Part shown: positions 9,532 to 19,311 of the stretch, in pieces
How positions within the stretch are numbered: the stretch's first letter is position 1
How the letters are laid out: each line of letters starts with the position of its first letter
NCBI RefSeq assembly: GCF_007115105.1
Contig: NZ_SULJ01000001.1
Location: forward strand, 806,001-870,000
DNA: 64,000 nucleotides
Source of the DNA: Clostridium sp. HBUAS56010
GTDB lineage: Bacteria > Bacillota > Clostridia > Lachnospirales > Lachnospiraceae
Reading direction: 5' to 3'
Made by a program: the position numbers and the translations under genes
The notes under the pieces: generated by a model
The model's input: the letters and a program-made list of their open reading frames with translations, nothing else
Databases searched by the model: none
What the model was told of the DNA's origin: nothing

Positions 9532-10994
9532 TAACTGATCGCCTCCTCTAAGAAACTTCCTACCTCCTGCTTATACCACCAGTCGGTATAGGGAAGCTTC
9601 ACTCTTTTTGCCAGATTCTGTTCAAAGCTCCGGTTGCGTACCGTATCCAGGACTGTATGAGCGAATTCAAGGGTGTGCTTATAGCCGAATATCATATATT
9701 CATCGGCTACATAAACGGCTGGTATTCCCTGTTTAATTGCCCATACCGTAGAGCCTGGGTGTCTGGAAAGATATAAATCGGGCTGGTATTTATTTAAAAT
9801 ATTCATTACCTCAAAATTCTGCTGATCTGCCACGCTGGCTTCAAAGTTAATGTCATTGTCAAGGAGGTAACTCATGGCTGGGGGAACTTCTCCATTTTCA
9901 TATTTCTTATCGTAATGCCAGGCAAGCGCCCAAACCACTTCAATGCCCAGTTCATCTAAGACTCTGGTCACCTCAAAGGTGTAGCCAGGTCCCATGCCAA
10001 GAACTGCTTTTAACCCTTTCAATTCCTTCTTTACTTCTTCGATCTGCGGTATGTAGATCTTTCTCTGTTCCTCGATATAGCGTTCCACCTGAGAGCACTT
10101 TCCTGCCACTCTTCCGATTTCCCGAAGCCAGGTCTCAAAACCGGTGATTCCAAGAGGGTTTATGGTTCGGATATAAGGCACTCCATAGGTTTCTTCCAAG
10201 CCATTGCCAAGGTAGTTTCCCAAGGTTCCGCAGATACAGGTAGTTGCAACGGATTCTGATAAATGTTCCAGTTCCTCTATGGTGGCGTTTGCATAGAGAA
10301 AAATAGGATCTAAGTCAAAGTTTTTAAAGATCTCTATGATTTCACTTCTGGCGCTTTCATAGAAATTCTTAAAATTAATGGTATTCCTCTTCTCCTTTGG
10401 CGGCTTTACGATTCCGCTGAGCACGGCGTGGTCGGAAATATCAAAGCCAGTGGCCCATATCCGGGATTTAAACCCTTCGCAGTGAACCGGAATGACCGGT
10501 ACGTCGATCTGGTCCTTCACCTCATCCACCACACTGTCAATGTCTTCACCAATGATTCCGGTGGCACAGGAGCTGCTGACAAAGATGGTCTTTGGGTGAT
10601 ATCGTCTGTTCACCTCCAAAATAATATCGGTCAGTGCATCTGTGGAACCAAAGATGGTATCGTTCTCATTCATATCCGTACCGATATAGACCGATTTGTT
10701 CACAACACCTCGTTTGGCAGCGACCTGATTGGTAACGATGTACTGAGAGCTGGCAGTGGCAGAACAACCGGAGGGTCCGTGATGGATGACTGCCACATCC
10801 CGTATGCCTCCCAGCTGGCTTAAGGCACAGCCGGAAAGACAGGTGCTGGACTGGGAAAAACACCGTCCGCAGCCCTTTAAGGTTCCGCATTTGCTCTGGC
10901 TTGCAAGATCGTGCAAATCTCCTACATATCCAGTTATGGAACCAAGACGATTCTCTCTGGTTGCCAGATTAGAACTTGATAAATTAATCCCCAT
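9531..10994 (-). CDS. Nitrogenase component-1-like alpha subunit (D1)
   Basis: A 487-residue NifD/NifE-type protein. P-cluster-type cysteines fall at C52, C77 (GPSGC) and C143 (SSSCATGIIGED), spaced as in NifD. An extra cysteine-rich stretch precedes them (C36, C42, C45, C56). In the region of the FeMo-cofactor cysteine (NifD Cys275) there is TTCICGTLGNYL (C253, C255), but by eye the NifD His442 position reads VYVADEY, with Tyr428 instead of His. GGAGG 6 nt before the ATG supports the start. It pairs with K1. The missing His leaves open whether D1K1 is the scaffold (NifEN-like) or a catalyst with altered cofactor ligation. Confidence 0.82.
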   Translation of the reverse strand: MGINLSSSNLATRENRLGSITGYVGDLHDLASQSKCGTLKGCGRCFSQSSTCLSGCALSQLGGIRDVAVIHHGPSGCSATASSQYIVTNQVAAKRGVVNKSVYIGTDMNENDTIFGSTDALTDIILEVNRRYHPKTIFVSSSCATGIIGEDIDSVVDEVKDQIDVPVIPVHCEGFKSRIWATGFDISDHAVLSGIVKPPKEKRNTINFKNFYESARSEIIEIFKNFDLDPIFLYANATIEELEHLSESVATTCICGTLGNYLGNGLEETYGVPYIRTINPLGITGFETWLREIGRVAGKCSQVERYIEEQRKIYIPQIEEVKKELKGLKAVLGMGPGYTFEVTRVLDELGIEVVWALAWHYDKKYENGEVPPAMSYLLDNDINFEASVADQQNFEVMNILNKYQPDLYLSRHPGSTVWAIKQGIPAVYVADEYMIFGYKHTLEFAHTVLDTVRNRSFEQNLAKRVKLPYTDWWYKQEVGSFLEEAIS

Positions 10995-11014
10995 TTTTAA
11001 CCTCCAAATCTCCT

Positions 11015-12004
11015 TTAAGCTTCTTCAAACAGTTTTGTTGATAAGTACCGAAGGCCGGTATCCGCCAGCACAACCACAATGTTCTTTCCTTTATTCTCCG
11101 GTCTCTTTGCAATCTGGCCTGCCGCATAAATGGCCGCTCCGGAAGAAGTTCCTACAAGGATTCCATCTGATTTTGCAACTTCTCTTGCCGCTTCATATGC
11201 CTGACTGGTTTCTACCTCGATTTTTTCATCGTATATACCCAAATCCATGGTAAGCGGAATCCGTTCAATGGGCACTCCTTCAAAGGGATGAACACCTGTG
11301 ATATCCGGCGGAAGGGGATCTGTCTCATTAGGCAGAGAGCCCGGTCCCGGCTGTATGGCCACGATCTTTATATTTTCATTTTTACTCTTTAAATACTTTC
11401 CGGCTCCCGATACGGTTCCTCCGGTTCCTACACAGGCAACCAGGATATCCACAGTCCCTTCCGTATCTTCCCAAATTTCCGGTCCGGTGGTCCTCTCATG
11501 AATCGCAGGATTTGAGGCGTTTTCAATCTGGTTCACAAAGAAGATGTTCTCTTCTTTTGACAAAACATGCTTCTCCAGCGCTTTTATGGCTGCCACAAAA
11601 TCTCCTCCCGTTTCATCGAGTACTTTTTTCACCTCCGGCACCTGGGGCAGCTTTATAACTTCTCCTCCAAACGCCCGGATATTTTTAAAACGTTCTTCGC
11701 TGACATTCTCCTGAATATATACCCGAAACGGATATCCCTTTGTTGCGGCAATCGCTGCAAGACCTATTCCCGTATTTCCGCTGGTGGTTTCCACAATGGT
11801 ATACCCGGGCTTTAACAGTCCTTTTTTTTCTGCGTCTTCAATCATTGCACTGGCAATCCGGTCTTTTACGCTTTGATTGGGATTAAAATATTCCAGCTTT
11901 GCTATAATTCTCGCTTCCAGACCATGCTTCTTTCCATAGTTTTCAAGCGCAAGCAAGGGTGTCTTACCGATTAATTCGGTAATTGATTGATGTATTCCTG
12001 CCAT
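11015..12004 (-). CDS. Divergent cysteine synthase paralogue in the nitrogenase-like operon
   Basis: A 329-residue PLP enzyme of the O-acetylserine sulfhydrylase family (O-acetylserine + sulfide to cysteine). The PLP lysine is K47 in NQSVKDRIA. Substrate loop TSGNTGIG, phosphate loop GTGGTVSG and GTSSGAA are intact. Unlike the canonical copy at 36875, it has IQENVSEERF in place of [10 protein letters not shown] and an insertion of about 20 residues after the PQVPEV segment. The start was placed at 12004 because AAGGAGG is 7-8 nt upstream; the earlier ATG is too close to it. Its position between nifH and D1 implies that sulfide, or another thiol nucleophile, is a product of the system. Confidence 0.87.
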   Translation of the reverse strand: MAGIHQSITELIGKTPLLALENYGKKHGLEARIIAKLEYFNPNQSVKDRIASAMIEDAEKKGLLKPGYTIVETTSGNTGIGLAAIAATKGYPFRVYIQENVSEERFKNIRAFGGEVIKLPQVPEVKKVLDETGGDFVAAIKALEKHVLSKEENIFFVNQIENASNPAIHERTTGPEIWEDTEGTVDILVACVGTGGTVSGAGKYLKSKNENIKIVAIQPGPGSLPNETDPLPPDITGVHPFEGVPIERIPLTMDLGIYDEKIEVETSQAYEAAREVAKSDGILVGTSSGAAIYAAGQIAKRPENKGKNIVVVLADTGLRYLSTKLFEEA

Positions 12005-12036
12005 CTGCATTCCTCCTTAAACTGGTATCCAGTTGA

Positions 12037-14195
<2,159 letters not shown>

Positions 14196-14196
14196 T

Positions 14197-15642
14197 TCAT
14201 TCACCTCCGATTATGTACTTAAATGCATCTTCCTGATACCAGCTGTCTCTGTAGGGAAGCTTGATATGCTGGGAGAGTTTGACGTTAAATCCCGGATTCT
14301 CCAGCTGATCGGCGATTTTATTTCCAAGGAACAAAAGTCCGTCATACCCCATGGTGGGCCGTTTCATATCCAGAACATGAGTGGTTGGAATCCCCAGCTT
14401 TGCGGCCCATTCCGGGACTCCGATAAACACATCCGGCTTTAGCTTCTTTACCAGATTCACCTGTTCAAAGGGTTGCATGTTGGCAATATCAATCACATAA
14501 TCCGAATGAATGGTATTTAAATATTCAATATCCACCTGTGCATCCTCGTCATAAGTCGGAGTCTCAAGACCTACCAGCTTCATGCCAAAATCGTCAATCA
14601 GGGCTGCGGCTGCAAAGGAACGTCCTGTTCCACCGCAGATAAATACCCGTTTTCCTATGAGCCGTTTTTTTATGGATTCCACCAGTGGAAGGATCCGTTC
14701 ATGTTCCCTTTGAATGATTTCCTCCGCTTCTTTCTCCTTTCCCACCACACCGGCGATTCCCCGAAACCAGATATCCGTATTGCGAACCCCGATAGGCATC
14801 ACCGTATGGGAGTAGGGAATGTCGTAATCTTCATAAAGGGTTTTCATGAATTCGTCTGCAAACACTTTACAGATGGAAGTGGAGGCCTGGGCGGCAGGAA
14901 TCTCTTTTATTTTTTCCAGAGTACTGTAAAAAGGAATATAATTTACATTCAGTCCCAGAAGGGAAAGCATACGTTCCATCTCCACCTGATCCGCATAACT
15001 GATGGAAACGGGTGCGAACAAGTTGATCAGCCCCTCCCTTTTTTCCAGCCGTTCCTGCTTTAATATGTATTTGTTAATGGATATAAAGGCGGCGTCAAAA
15101 CCGGAAGCACAAATTTTTGATTTAAAGCCTTCGCAGTGTATGGGGATAACAAGAGCGTCCGTATCCTGTTGAATATCTTTTACAATTGCGTCAATGTCAT
15201 CTCCAATAATTCCGGAGGCGCAGGAGGCAAATACAAAAATAAGTCTGGGGTGATACCGTTCCACCGCTTCTTCCACCGCTTTTTTAAGCTTGCTTTCACC
15301 ACCGAAAATAACGTTGTTCTGATCCAGATTGGATACGATGATCCGGGGGTTTTTAATATGCTTTACCCCTCTGTGGGCCTGCCCGACCCGGTACTGATCC
15401 ACTGCCAGTGACGTACAGCCTACACAGCCCTGGGGCGAATGGGCGATGAAAACCGAGTCTTCCAGCGACATAAGCGCTGCCATACTGTTGATCTGCTGGC
15501 ACTGCAGCCCCTGTGCAAAACTCCGGTCTGCCTTCTTTAAACAACCATTTTTAAAATCCTCCTCTGCCAAAGCCCCGGTGGATCCCAGATCGTTATACCG
15601 GTTTTGCCGGCTTTCCCTGATTCCCGAATAAGTTTCGCTCAT
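14197..15642 (-). CDS. Nitrogenase component-1-like alpha subunit (D2)
   Basis: A 481-residue NifD/NifE-type protein. P-cluster-type cysteines are C48, C73 (HSPQGC) and C141 (FASCASGIIGDDID). Both FeMo-cofactor ligands of NifD appear to be kept: C258 in STSICKVFADEF (Cys275 position) and H422 in THVLDMKRPTMGYDG (His442 position). That makes D2K2 the better candidate for the catalytic component, by eye. Candidate starts are ATGs at 15651 and 15642; the second was chosen because GGAGAGGA ends 9 nt upstream and the N-terminus then aligns with D1. It overlaps neither neighbour and is 1 nt from K2. Confidence 0.83.
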   Translation of the reverse strand: MSETYSGIRESRQNRYNDLGSTGALAEEDFKNGCLKKADRSFAQGLQCQQINSMAALMSLEDSVFIAHSPQGCVGCTSLAVDQYRVGQAHRGVKHIKNPRIIVSNLDQNNVIFGGESKLKKAVEEAVERYHPRLIFVFASCASGIIGDDIDAIVKDIQQDTDALVIPIHCEGFKSKICASGFDAAFISINKYILKQERLEKREGLINLFAPVSISYADQVEMERMLSLLGLNVNYIPFYSTLEKIKEIPAAQASTSICKVFADEFMKTLYEDYDIPYSHTVMPIGVRNTDIWFRGIAGVVGKEKEAEEIIQREHERILPLVESIKKRLIGKRVFICGGTGRSFAAAALIDDFGMKLVGLETPTYDEDAQVDIEYLNTIHSDYVIDIANMQPFEQVNLVKKLKPDVFIGVPEWAAKLGIPTTHVLDMKRPTMGYDGLLFLGNKIADQLENPGFNVKLSQHIKLPYRDSWYQEDAFKYIIGGE

Positions 15643-15658
15643 GATACTCATTCCTCTC

Positions 15659-16018
15659 CTATCTGTCATTCAATAATTTCTCCACTTCCACATATGAAAG
15701 AAGTCTTTTTACGGAATCCTCAATAAATCCCGGCAATTCAAAGGCCAAGGTACTGTTTCCTGCCAGAGCCGCCCTTGCGCCTTCTCCGATCTTGCTGACC
15801 AGAACATAATCGCAGTCTTTTAAAATATCTGCCAGCGCGAGAAGCTTATCATTGTCATGCTCCTGTCCCTGGCATACGGGGATTGTCTGCCGGCTTTCCC
15901 CGTATCGGAATGTCATATCTTCACTGTCCGCCTCCACAATATAGAAGACATCCGCTCTTCCAAAATGCAGATTTATCACTTTCCCGTCTGATGATGCAAT
16001 TCCGATTTTATATTTCAT
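15659..16018 (-). CDS. NifX-type cluster-binding protein
   Basis: A 119-residue single-domain protein of the dinitrogenase iron-molybdenum cofactor family (NifX/NifY and the NifB C-terminal domain). It opens with KYKIGIASSDGKVINLHFG and keeps the C-terminal part that the 7778-8206 paralogue has lost. GGGAG lies 7-8 nt before the ATG. It sits between nifB and D2, 17 bp after nifB, which lacks its own NifX domain. The two may act as a split version of the fused NifB-NifX found in many diazotrophs. Expected role: carry a NifB-type cluster to the scaffold. Confidence 0.85.
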   Translation of the reverse strand: MKYKIGIASSDGKVINLHFGRADVFYIVEADSEDMTFRYGESRQTIPVCQGQEHDNDKLLALADILKDCDYVLVSKIGEGARAALAGNSTLAFELPGFIEDSVKRLLSYVEVEKLLNDR

Positions 16019-16035
16019 AACAATCTCCCTTTTCC

Positions 16036-16908
16036 TTATCCATGAGAAAAGGTATCACTGCCTGCCACTCTTCTCTCATAGATCATATCTCCATAATCTT
16101 TTCCTCCAAGAAGCCCTACTGCATCTGCACGGCAATGCTGGCAATGTCTGAATACATCAATATGTTTTCCTGCTGCTGTCCTGGCTTCATCAATTTCTGC
16201 GCACACCGGAGCGGCTTCACCGGAAAGGTCGGACTGCGGAATCAGCGGTATGATGTTATAAATACTGGCACCTGCTTCCTTTACCGCTTTTGCAATTGCT
16301 TCAATATGCCCCCCGTTGATGCTGGGAACCAGAACGGAGTTGACCTTTACCGTAATGCCTGCATCTGCAATTTTACGAATCCCTTTCAGTTGATTTTCAA
16401 TTAAAATTGCAGCGCCCTCCATGCCTATGTACACATTCTCATGATAAACAATAAAGCGGTTCAGCTTTGCTTCAATCTCAGGATCAACTGCATTGACGGT
16501 GACTGTTACAGACTCCACCCCAATCTCTATGATTTCCTCCGCCCGTTCATTGAGAAGAAGACCATTGGTGCTCATACATTTGATTAACTGAGGGTAATGC
16601 TCCTTTATGAGGCGGAAGGTCTCAAGTGCATAGTCCGTCGCCAGCGTATCGCCCGGACCTGCAATTCCTGCAACCGTGATTTCCGGGCAAAGCTTTAATG
16701 CTTTTTCCAAAACCTTGAGTGCCTCCTCCGGTGTGAGCACCTTGGAAGTGACTCCAGGCCGATCCTCGTGATCATTGATCTTTCTGTCACAGAACTTGCA
16801 GGATATGTTGCAGCCGGGGCTGACCGGAAGGTGAATTCTGCCTGTGTTGTTACGATTTCCCCCAAAACAGGGGTGGGAGTTTTGAAGTTTTTGATATGTA
16901 TTTGCCAT
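16036..16908 (-). CDS. nifB: NifB-type radical SAM cofactor synthase
   Basis: A 290-residue radical SAM enzyme that fuses two [4Fe-4S] clusters and inserts a carbide to make the [8Fe-9S-C] NifB-co. Seen: HPCF (C14), RIHLPVSPGC, the radical SAM triad C33-x3-C37-x2-C40, RPGVTSKVLTPEEAL, and the diagnostic C-terminal HCQHCRADAVGLLG (C256, C259). It ends there without a NifX domain. It is the first large gene of the operon, just after an attenuator-like hairpin. Its presence says that the system uses a carbide-containing cluster, as nitrogenases and Mar do, unlike the dark-operative protochlorophyllide and Cfb enzymes. Confidence 0.93.
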   Translation of the reverse strand: MANTYQKLQNSHPCFGGNRNNTGRIHLPVSPGCNISCKFCDRKINDHEDRPGVTSKVLTPEEALKVLEKALKLCPEITVAGIAGPGDTLATDYALETFRLIKEHYPQLIKCMSTNGLLLNERAEEIIEIGVESVTVTVNAVDPEIEAKLNRFIVYHENVYIGMEGAAILIENQLKGIRKIADAGITVKVNSVLVPSINGGHIEAIAKAVKEAGASIYNIIPLIPQSDLSGEAAPVCAEIDEARTAAGKHIDVFRHCQHCRADAVGLLGGKDYGDMIYERRVAGSDTFSHG

Positions 16909-16938
16909 TTTTCTCTCACTTTCTTAAATTTGGATAAC

Positions 16939-16995
16939 AAAAAAGACAACCATCGCCTGATATGCTCTTATCGCCTATCAGAACCTCCGGTTGTC
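16939..16995 (-). terminator. Terminator/attenuator-like hairpin before nifB
   Basis: On the minus strand GACAACC (16989-16995) pairs with GGTTGTC (16945-16951), with an inner CTGATA/TATCAG stem, followed by TTTTTT. It sits between the yezD-like gene and nifB, with no other promoter obvious before nifB. Transcription of the operon must therefore read through it. That arrangement fits attenuation but is not proof. Confidence 0.65.
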
Positions 16996-16998
16996 CAG

Positions 16999-17163
16999 TC
17001 AGTCCTTTAATCTGATTTTTTCTATTTTTTCGATCTGTACGATCCTGCCATCCTGAATGGTGATGGTGATGGAACCATACTTTACATCTTTTGCCATCTC
17101 ATCAATGAGCCTGATGTATTCATTCTCAGGTTGGGAAGCATTGGAATAAGATATATGAATCAC
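16999..17163 (-). CDS. YezD-like (DUF2292) small protein
   Basis: A 54-codon gene encoding a small protein of the DUF2292/YezD type. The core KYGSITITIQDGRIVQIEKI fits the family's 'GS-hydrophobic-QDGxIVQIEKxEKxRL' pattern and the family's length of about 55 residues. Such genes are recurrently found in sulfur-assimilation operons. The start is uncertain: GTG at 17163 directly abuts AGAAG, so the ribosome binding site is closer than usual, and an in-frame TGA sits immediately upstream. It follows a 41-codon ORF by 11 bp. Function is unknown. Confidence 0.72.
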   Translation of the reverse strand: MIHISYSNASQPENEYIRLIDEMAKDVKYGSITITIQDGRIVQIEKIEKIRLKD

Positions 17164-17174
17164 CTTCTCTCACA

Positions 17175-17300
17175 TTAAGATTCATTCTCAAACTGATTAT
17201 CTGTAAAAATAACCGTTTTCATTCTAAGGTGGTTCCCTAATGCCATGTATATGGTTCTGGTGTATCCCTGAATGGATTCAGGCAATTCATACACAGTCAT
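17175..17300 (-). CDS. Coupled 41-residue small ORF
   Basis: A 41-residue ORF whose ATG overlaps the TGA of the Cys-rich leader (TGATG), a classic translational-coupling layout. The product begins MTVYELPESIQG and contains the hydrophobic stretch MKTVIFTDNQ. I do not recognise it. There is no independent ribosome binding site, so it would be translated only by ribosomes that finish the leader. It could be a real small protein or an extension of the sensing device. Confidence 0.5.
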   Translation of the reverse strand: MTVYELPESIQGYTRTIYMALGNHLRMKTVIFTDNQFENES

Positions 17301-17404
17301 CAATACGCTTTATTCATACACATGCACACAGTTCCACAACAACCGTTTATCTGATCCGTATGGATACATAAAATCTCTCTGGTTACACAGACTGTGTTTT
17401 TCAT
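17300..17404 (-). CDS. Cys-rich leader peptide of the nitrogenase-like operon
   Basis: A 34-residue ORF with six cysteines, four of them clustered as GCCGTVCMCM near its end. GGAAAGGAAG lies 8 nt before the ATG. It begins about 57 nt downstream of a consensus promoter and is followed by the coupled 41-codon ORF, yezD and a terminator-like hairpin. High cysteine density at this position suggests a ribosome-based sensor of charged Cys-tRNA, as in other amino acid leader peptides. A cysteine-rich thiol/metal peptide is the alternative. Confidence 0.68.
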   Translation of the reverse strand: MKNTVCVTREILCIHTDQINGCCGTVCMCMNKAY

Positions 17405-17419
17405 ATGTAATTCTTCCTT

Positions 17420-17489
17420 TCCCTATTAGCATACTAATTTAATATGTTTATATGTATAGTATTATAGTATCATCTTTTTTCGTTGTCAA
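17420..17489 (-). promoter_or_regulatory. Consensus promoter plus shared regulatory block
   Basis: On the minus strand TTGACA (17484-17489), a 17-nt spacer and TATAAT (17461-17466) form a perfect sigma-A-type promoter. Downstream, 17420-17449 reads AAACATAT-TA-AATTAGTATG-CT-AATAGGGA. This is almost the same as the block at 31649-31676 before the cysteine ABC operon, differing by two substitutions and a 2-nt gap. The block lies in the 5' untranslated leader and includes part of the ribosome binding site, so it may act on DNA (repressor operator) or RNA. Confidence 0.75.
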
Positions 17490-17525
17490 TATTTATTTTC
17501 ATTTTATTGATTATTTTTTACAATA

Positions 17526-17563
17526 CAAAAAAGGCTGACGCAGGATTCCCTTCGCATCAGCCT
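17526..17563 (-). terminator. Intrinsic terminator after the SulP gene
   Basis: On the minus strand AGGCTGATGC pairs with GCGTCAGCCT (one G-T pair), followed by a run of T. It ends SulP transcription just before the nitrogenase-like operon's promoter. Confidence 0.8.
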
Positions 17564-17576
17564 ATTTTGTTTCGCT

Positions 17577-19214
17577 TTATAACCCTTCTGCATGAATCAA
17601 TGCTTCATCAATACAGTCTGCAATATTCTCTCTCCCGATGATATCTGCAAATCCTGCCTTTTCCATAATGGACATCGGCTGTTCATTCACGTGGGATAAA
17701 ACCAGAGTAACCTTTTTCTTATTGAGGCTATGATAAAGTTGCTGAAGCGTTCTCAGCGCGGTGGCATCCATCGCCGGCACACTGCGCATCCGGAGAATGA
17801 GCACTCTTTTTCCTTCTTCCAGAACAACCTTGGATATCTTATGCGCCGCTCCGAAAAATAAAGGACCATCGACCTCAAACACAGCCACATGTTTTGGAAC
17901 AGGCTTTAGGTCAAGAGCACTTTCTTCTCCTTCTTCATGATCCTCTAAATACTTCCAGCCGCTCACATCCGTCACATCAGCCATTCGTTTCATGAAAAGC
18001 AGGCAGGCTAATGCCAGCCCAACGCCAATGGCAACTACAAGATCAAATACCACGGTCAGACCAAAGGTAATCAGAAGAACAAACCAGTCACTTTTTGGTG
18101 CGGTTTTTACAATTGATACAAATTCCCGCCATTCGCTCATATTATAAGCAACCATAAAGAGAATGGCTGCAATCGCAGGCATGGGGATTAATGCTGCATA
18201 AGGCATGAGAAGAATCAGAACCAAAAATAAAAGCACTGCATGAACCATACCGGAAACAGGGGTTTTTCCGCCATTTTTAATGTTGGCAGCGGTTCGGGCA
18301 ATCGCTCCCGTCGCTGGAATTCCTCCAAATAATGCGGAACATGTATTTCCCACACCCTGAGCAACCAGTTCCATATTAGAATTATGCCTGGTTCCTGCCA
18401 TTCCATCTGCAACCACACAGGAGAGCAAAGATTCTACGGCGGCAAGCACAGCGATGGTCATTGCATCTGGAAATACATTCTTCATCATGTCAATAGAAAA
18501 GACCGGAAGGTGAAACACTGGAGGTTTGGGAGATATGGTGTAGAGATCTCCAATTGTGTTCACAGGCAGATCCAGTATCTTCACAGCCAGAGCCGTTACG
18601 ATAACCGCAATGAGAGACGGCGGAATCTTTTTGAAAAATTTCGGCCAGATAATGAGAATCAGAAGTGCTGTCATACCCACAACAAAAGCCATGGGATTCA
18701 AGGTTCCAAAACTGTGGAAGACTTCTTTTAACTTGTCCATTGTCTCTACCGGTGACTCCTGAAATGTAAGCCCAAGGAAATCCTTAATCTGACCGATTAA
18801 TATGGTCACTGCAATTCCGGTGGTAAAGCCGGTGGTAAGCGTGTAAGGAATAAAACGAATCAGACTGCCCAGACGAAGCAGTCCCATAATGATTAAAATC
18901 ACTCCTGCCATGATTGTAGCCATCGCCAGCCCGTCCATGCCGTTTCTTATGACAATTCCTGCCACAATGGAGGCAAAAGCCGCTGTTGGTCCTGCAATCT
19001 GTACTTTACTGCCTCCCAGAAAGGAAATCACAAAACCTGCTACAATTGCAGTATAAAGTCCCTGTTCCGGAGTAACTCCCGAAGCCAGCGCAAGAGCGAT
19101 GGAAAGGGGAAGGGCAATGATTGCCACGATGATCCCGGATATGAGATCTTTCACAAACTGGTCTTTGGTGTAATGCTTCATTGATAAAAAAAACTGGGGT
19201 ACCATATCTTTCAT
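17577..19214 (-). CDS. SulP-family anion transporter with STAS domain
   Basis: A 545-residue SLC26/SulP transporter. It has about 12-14 membrane spans (signature VAIIALPLSIALALASGVTPEQGLYTAIVAGF, quoted here only in part: ALPLSIALALASGVTPEQ) and a cytoplasmic C-terminal STAS domain from about residue 430 (VFEVDGPLFFGAAHKISKV). Substrates in the family include sulfate, bicarbonate and other anions. Sulfate is attractive because of the sulfur neighbours, but no sulfate-reduction genes lie in the window. The start was set at 19214 on GGATCGGA spacing; the longer frame has no such site. The promoter TTGCAT-17-TATATT is flanked by a 10-bp inverted repeat. Confidence 0.85.
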   Translation of the reverse strand: MKDMVPQFFLSMKHYTKDQFVKDLISGIIVAIIALPLSIALALASGVTPEQGLYTAIVAGFVISFLGGSKVQIAGPTAAFASIVAGIVIRNGMDGLAMATIMAGVILIIMGLLRLGSLIRFIPYTLTTGFTTGIAVTILIGQIKDFLGLTFQESPVETMDKLKEVFHSFGTLNPMAFVVGMTALLILIIWPKFFKKIPPSLIAVIVTALAVKILDLPVNTIGDLYTISPKPPVFHLPVFSIDMMKNVFPDAMTIAVLAAVESLLSCVVADGMAGTRHNSNMELVAQGVGNTCSALFGGIPATGAIARTAANIKNGGKTPVSGMVHAVLLFLVLILLMPYAALIPMPAIAAILFMVAYNMSEWREFVSIVKTAPKSDWFVLLITFGLTVVFDLVVAIGVGLALACLLFMKRMADVTDVSGWKYLEDHEEGEESALDLKPVPKHVAVFEVDGPLFFGAAHKISKVVLEEGKRVLILRMRSVPAMDATALRTLQQLYHSLNKKKVTLVLSHVNEQPMSIMEKAGFADIIGRENIADCIDEALIHAEGL

Positions 19215-19249
19215 TTTTTCCGATCCTTTGTATAATATAAAATTTTCAT

Positions 19250-19306
19250 AAACATGTAACAATATAATCAGCCTGGGCATAGAATGCAAGCGTTTTTTAC
19301 ATGTTT
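19250..19306. promoter_or_regulatory. Promoter flanked by AAACATGTAA/TTACATGTTT repeat
   Basis: AAACATGTAA (19250-19259) and its exact reverse complement TTACATGTTT (19297-19306) flank a minus-strand promoter (TTGCAT, 17-nt spacer, TATATT) for the SulP gene. Two distant half sites around a promoter suggest looping or cooperative repressor binding. Confidence 0.5.
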
Positions 19307-19311
19307 CTTAA

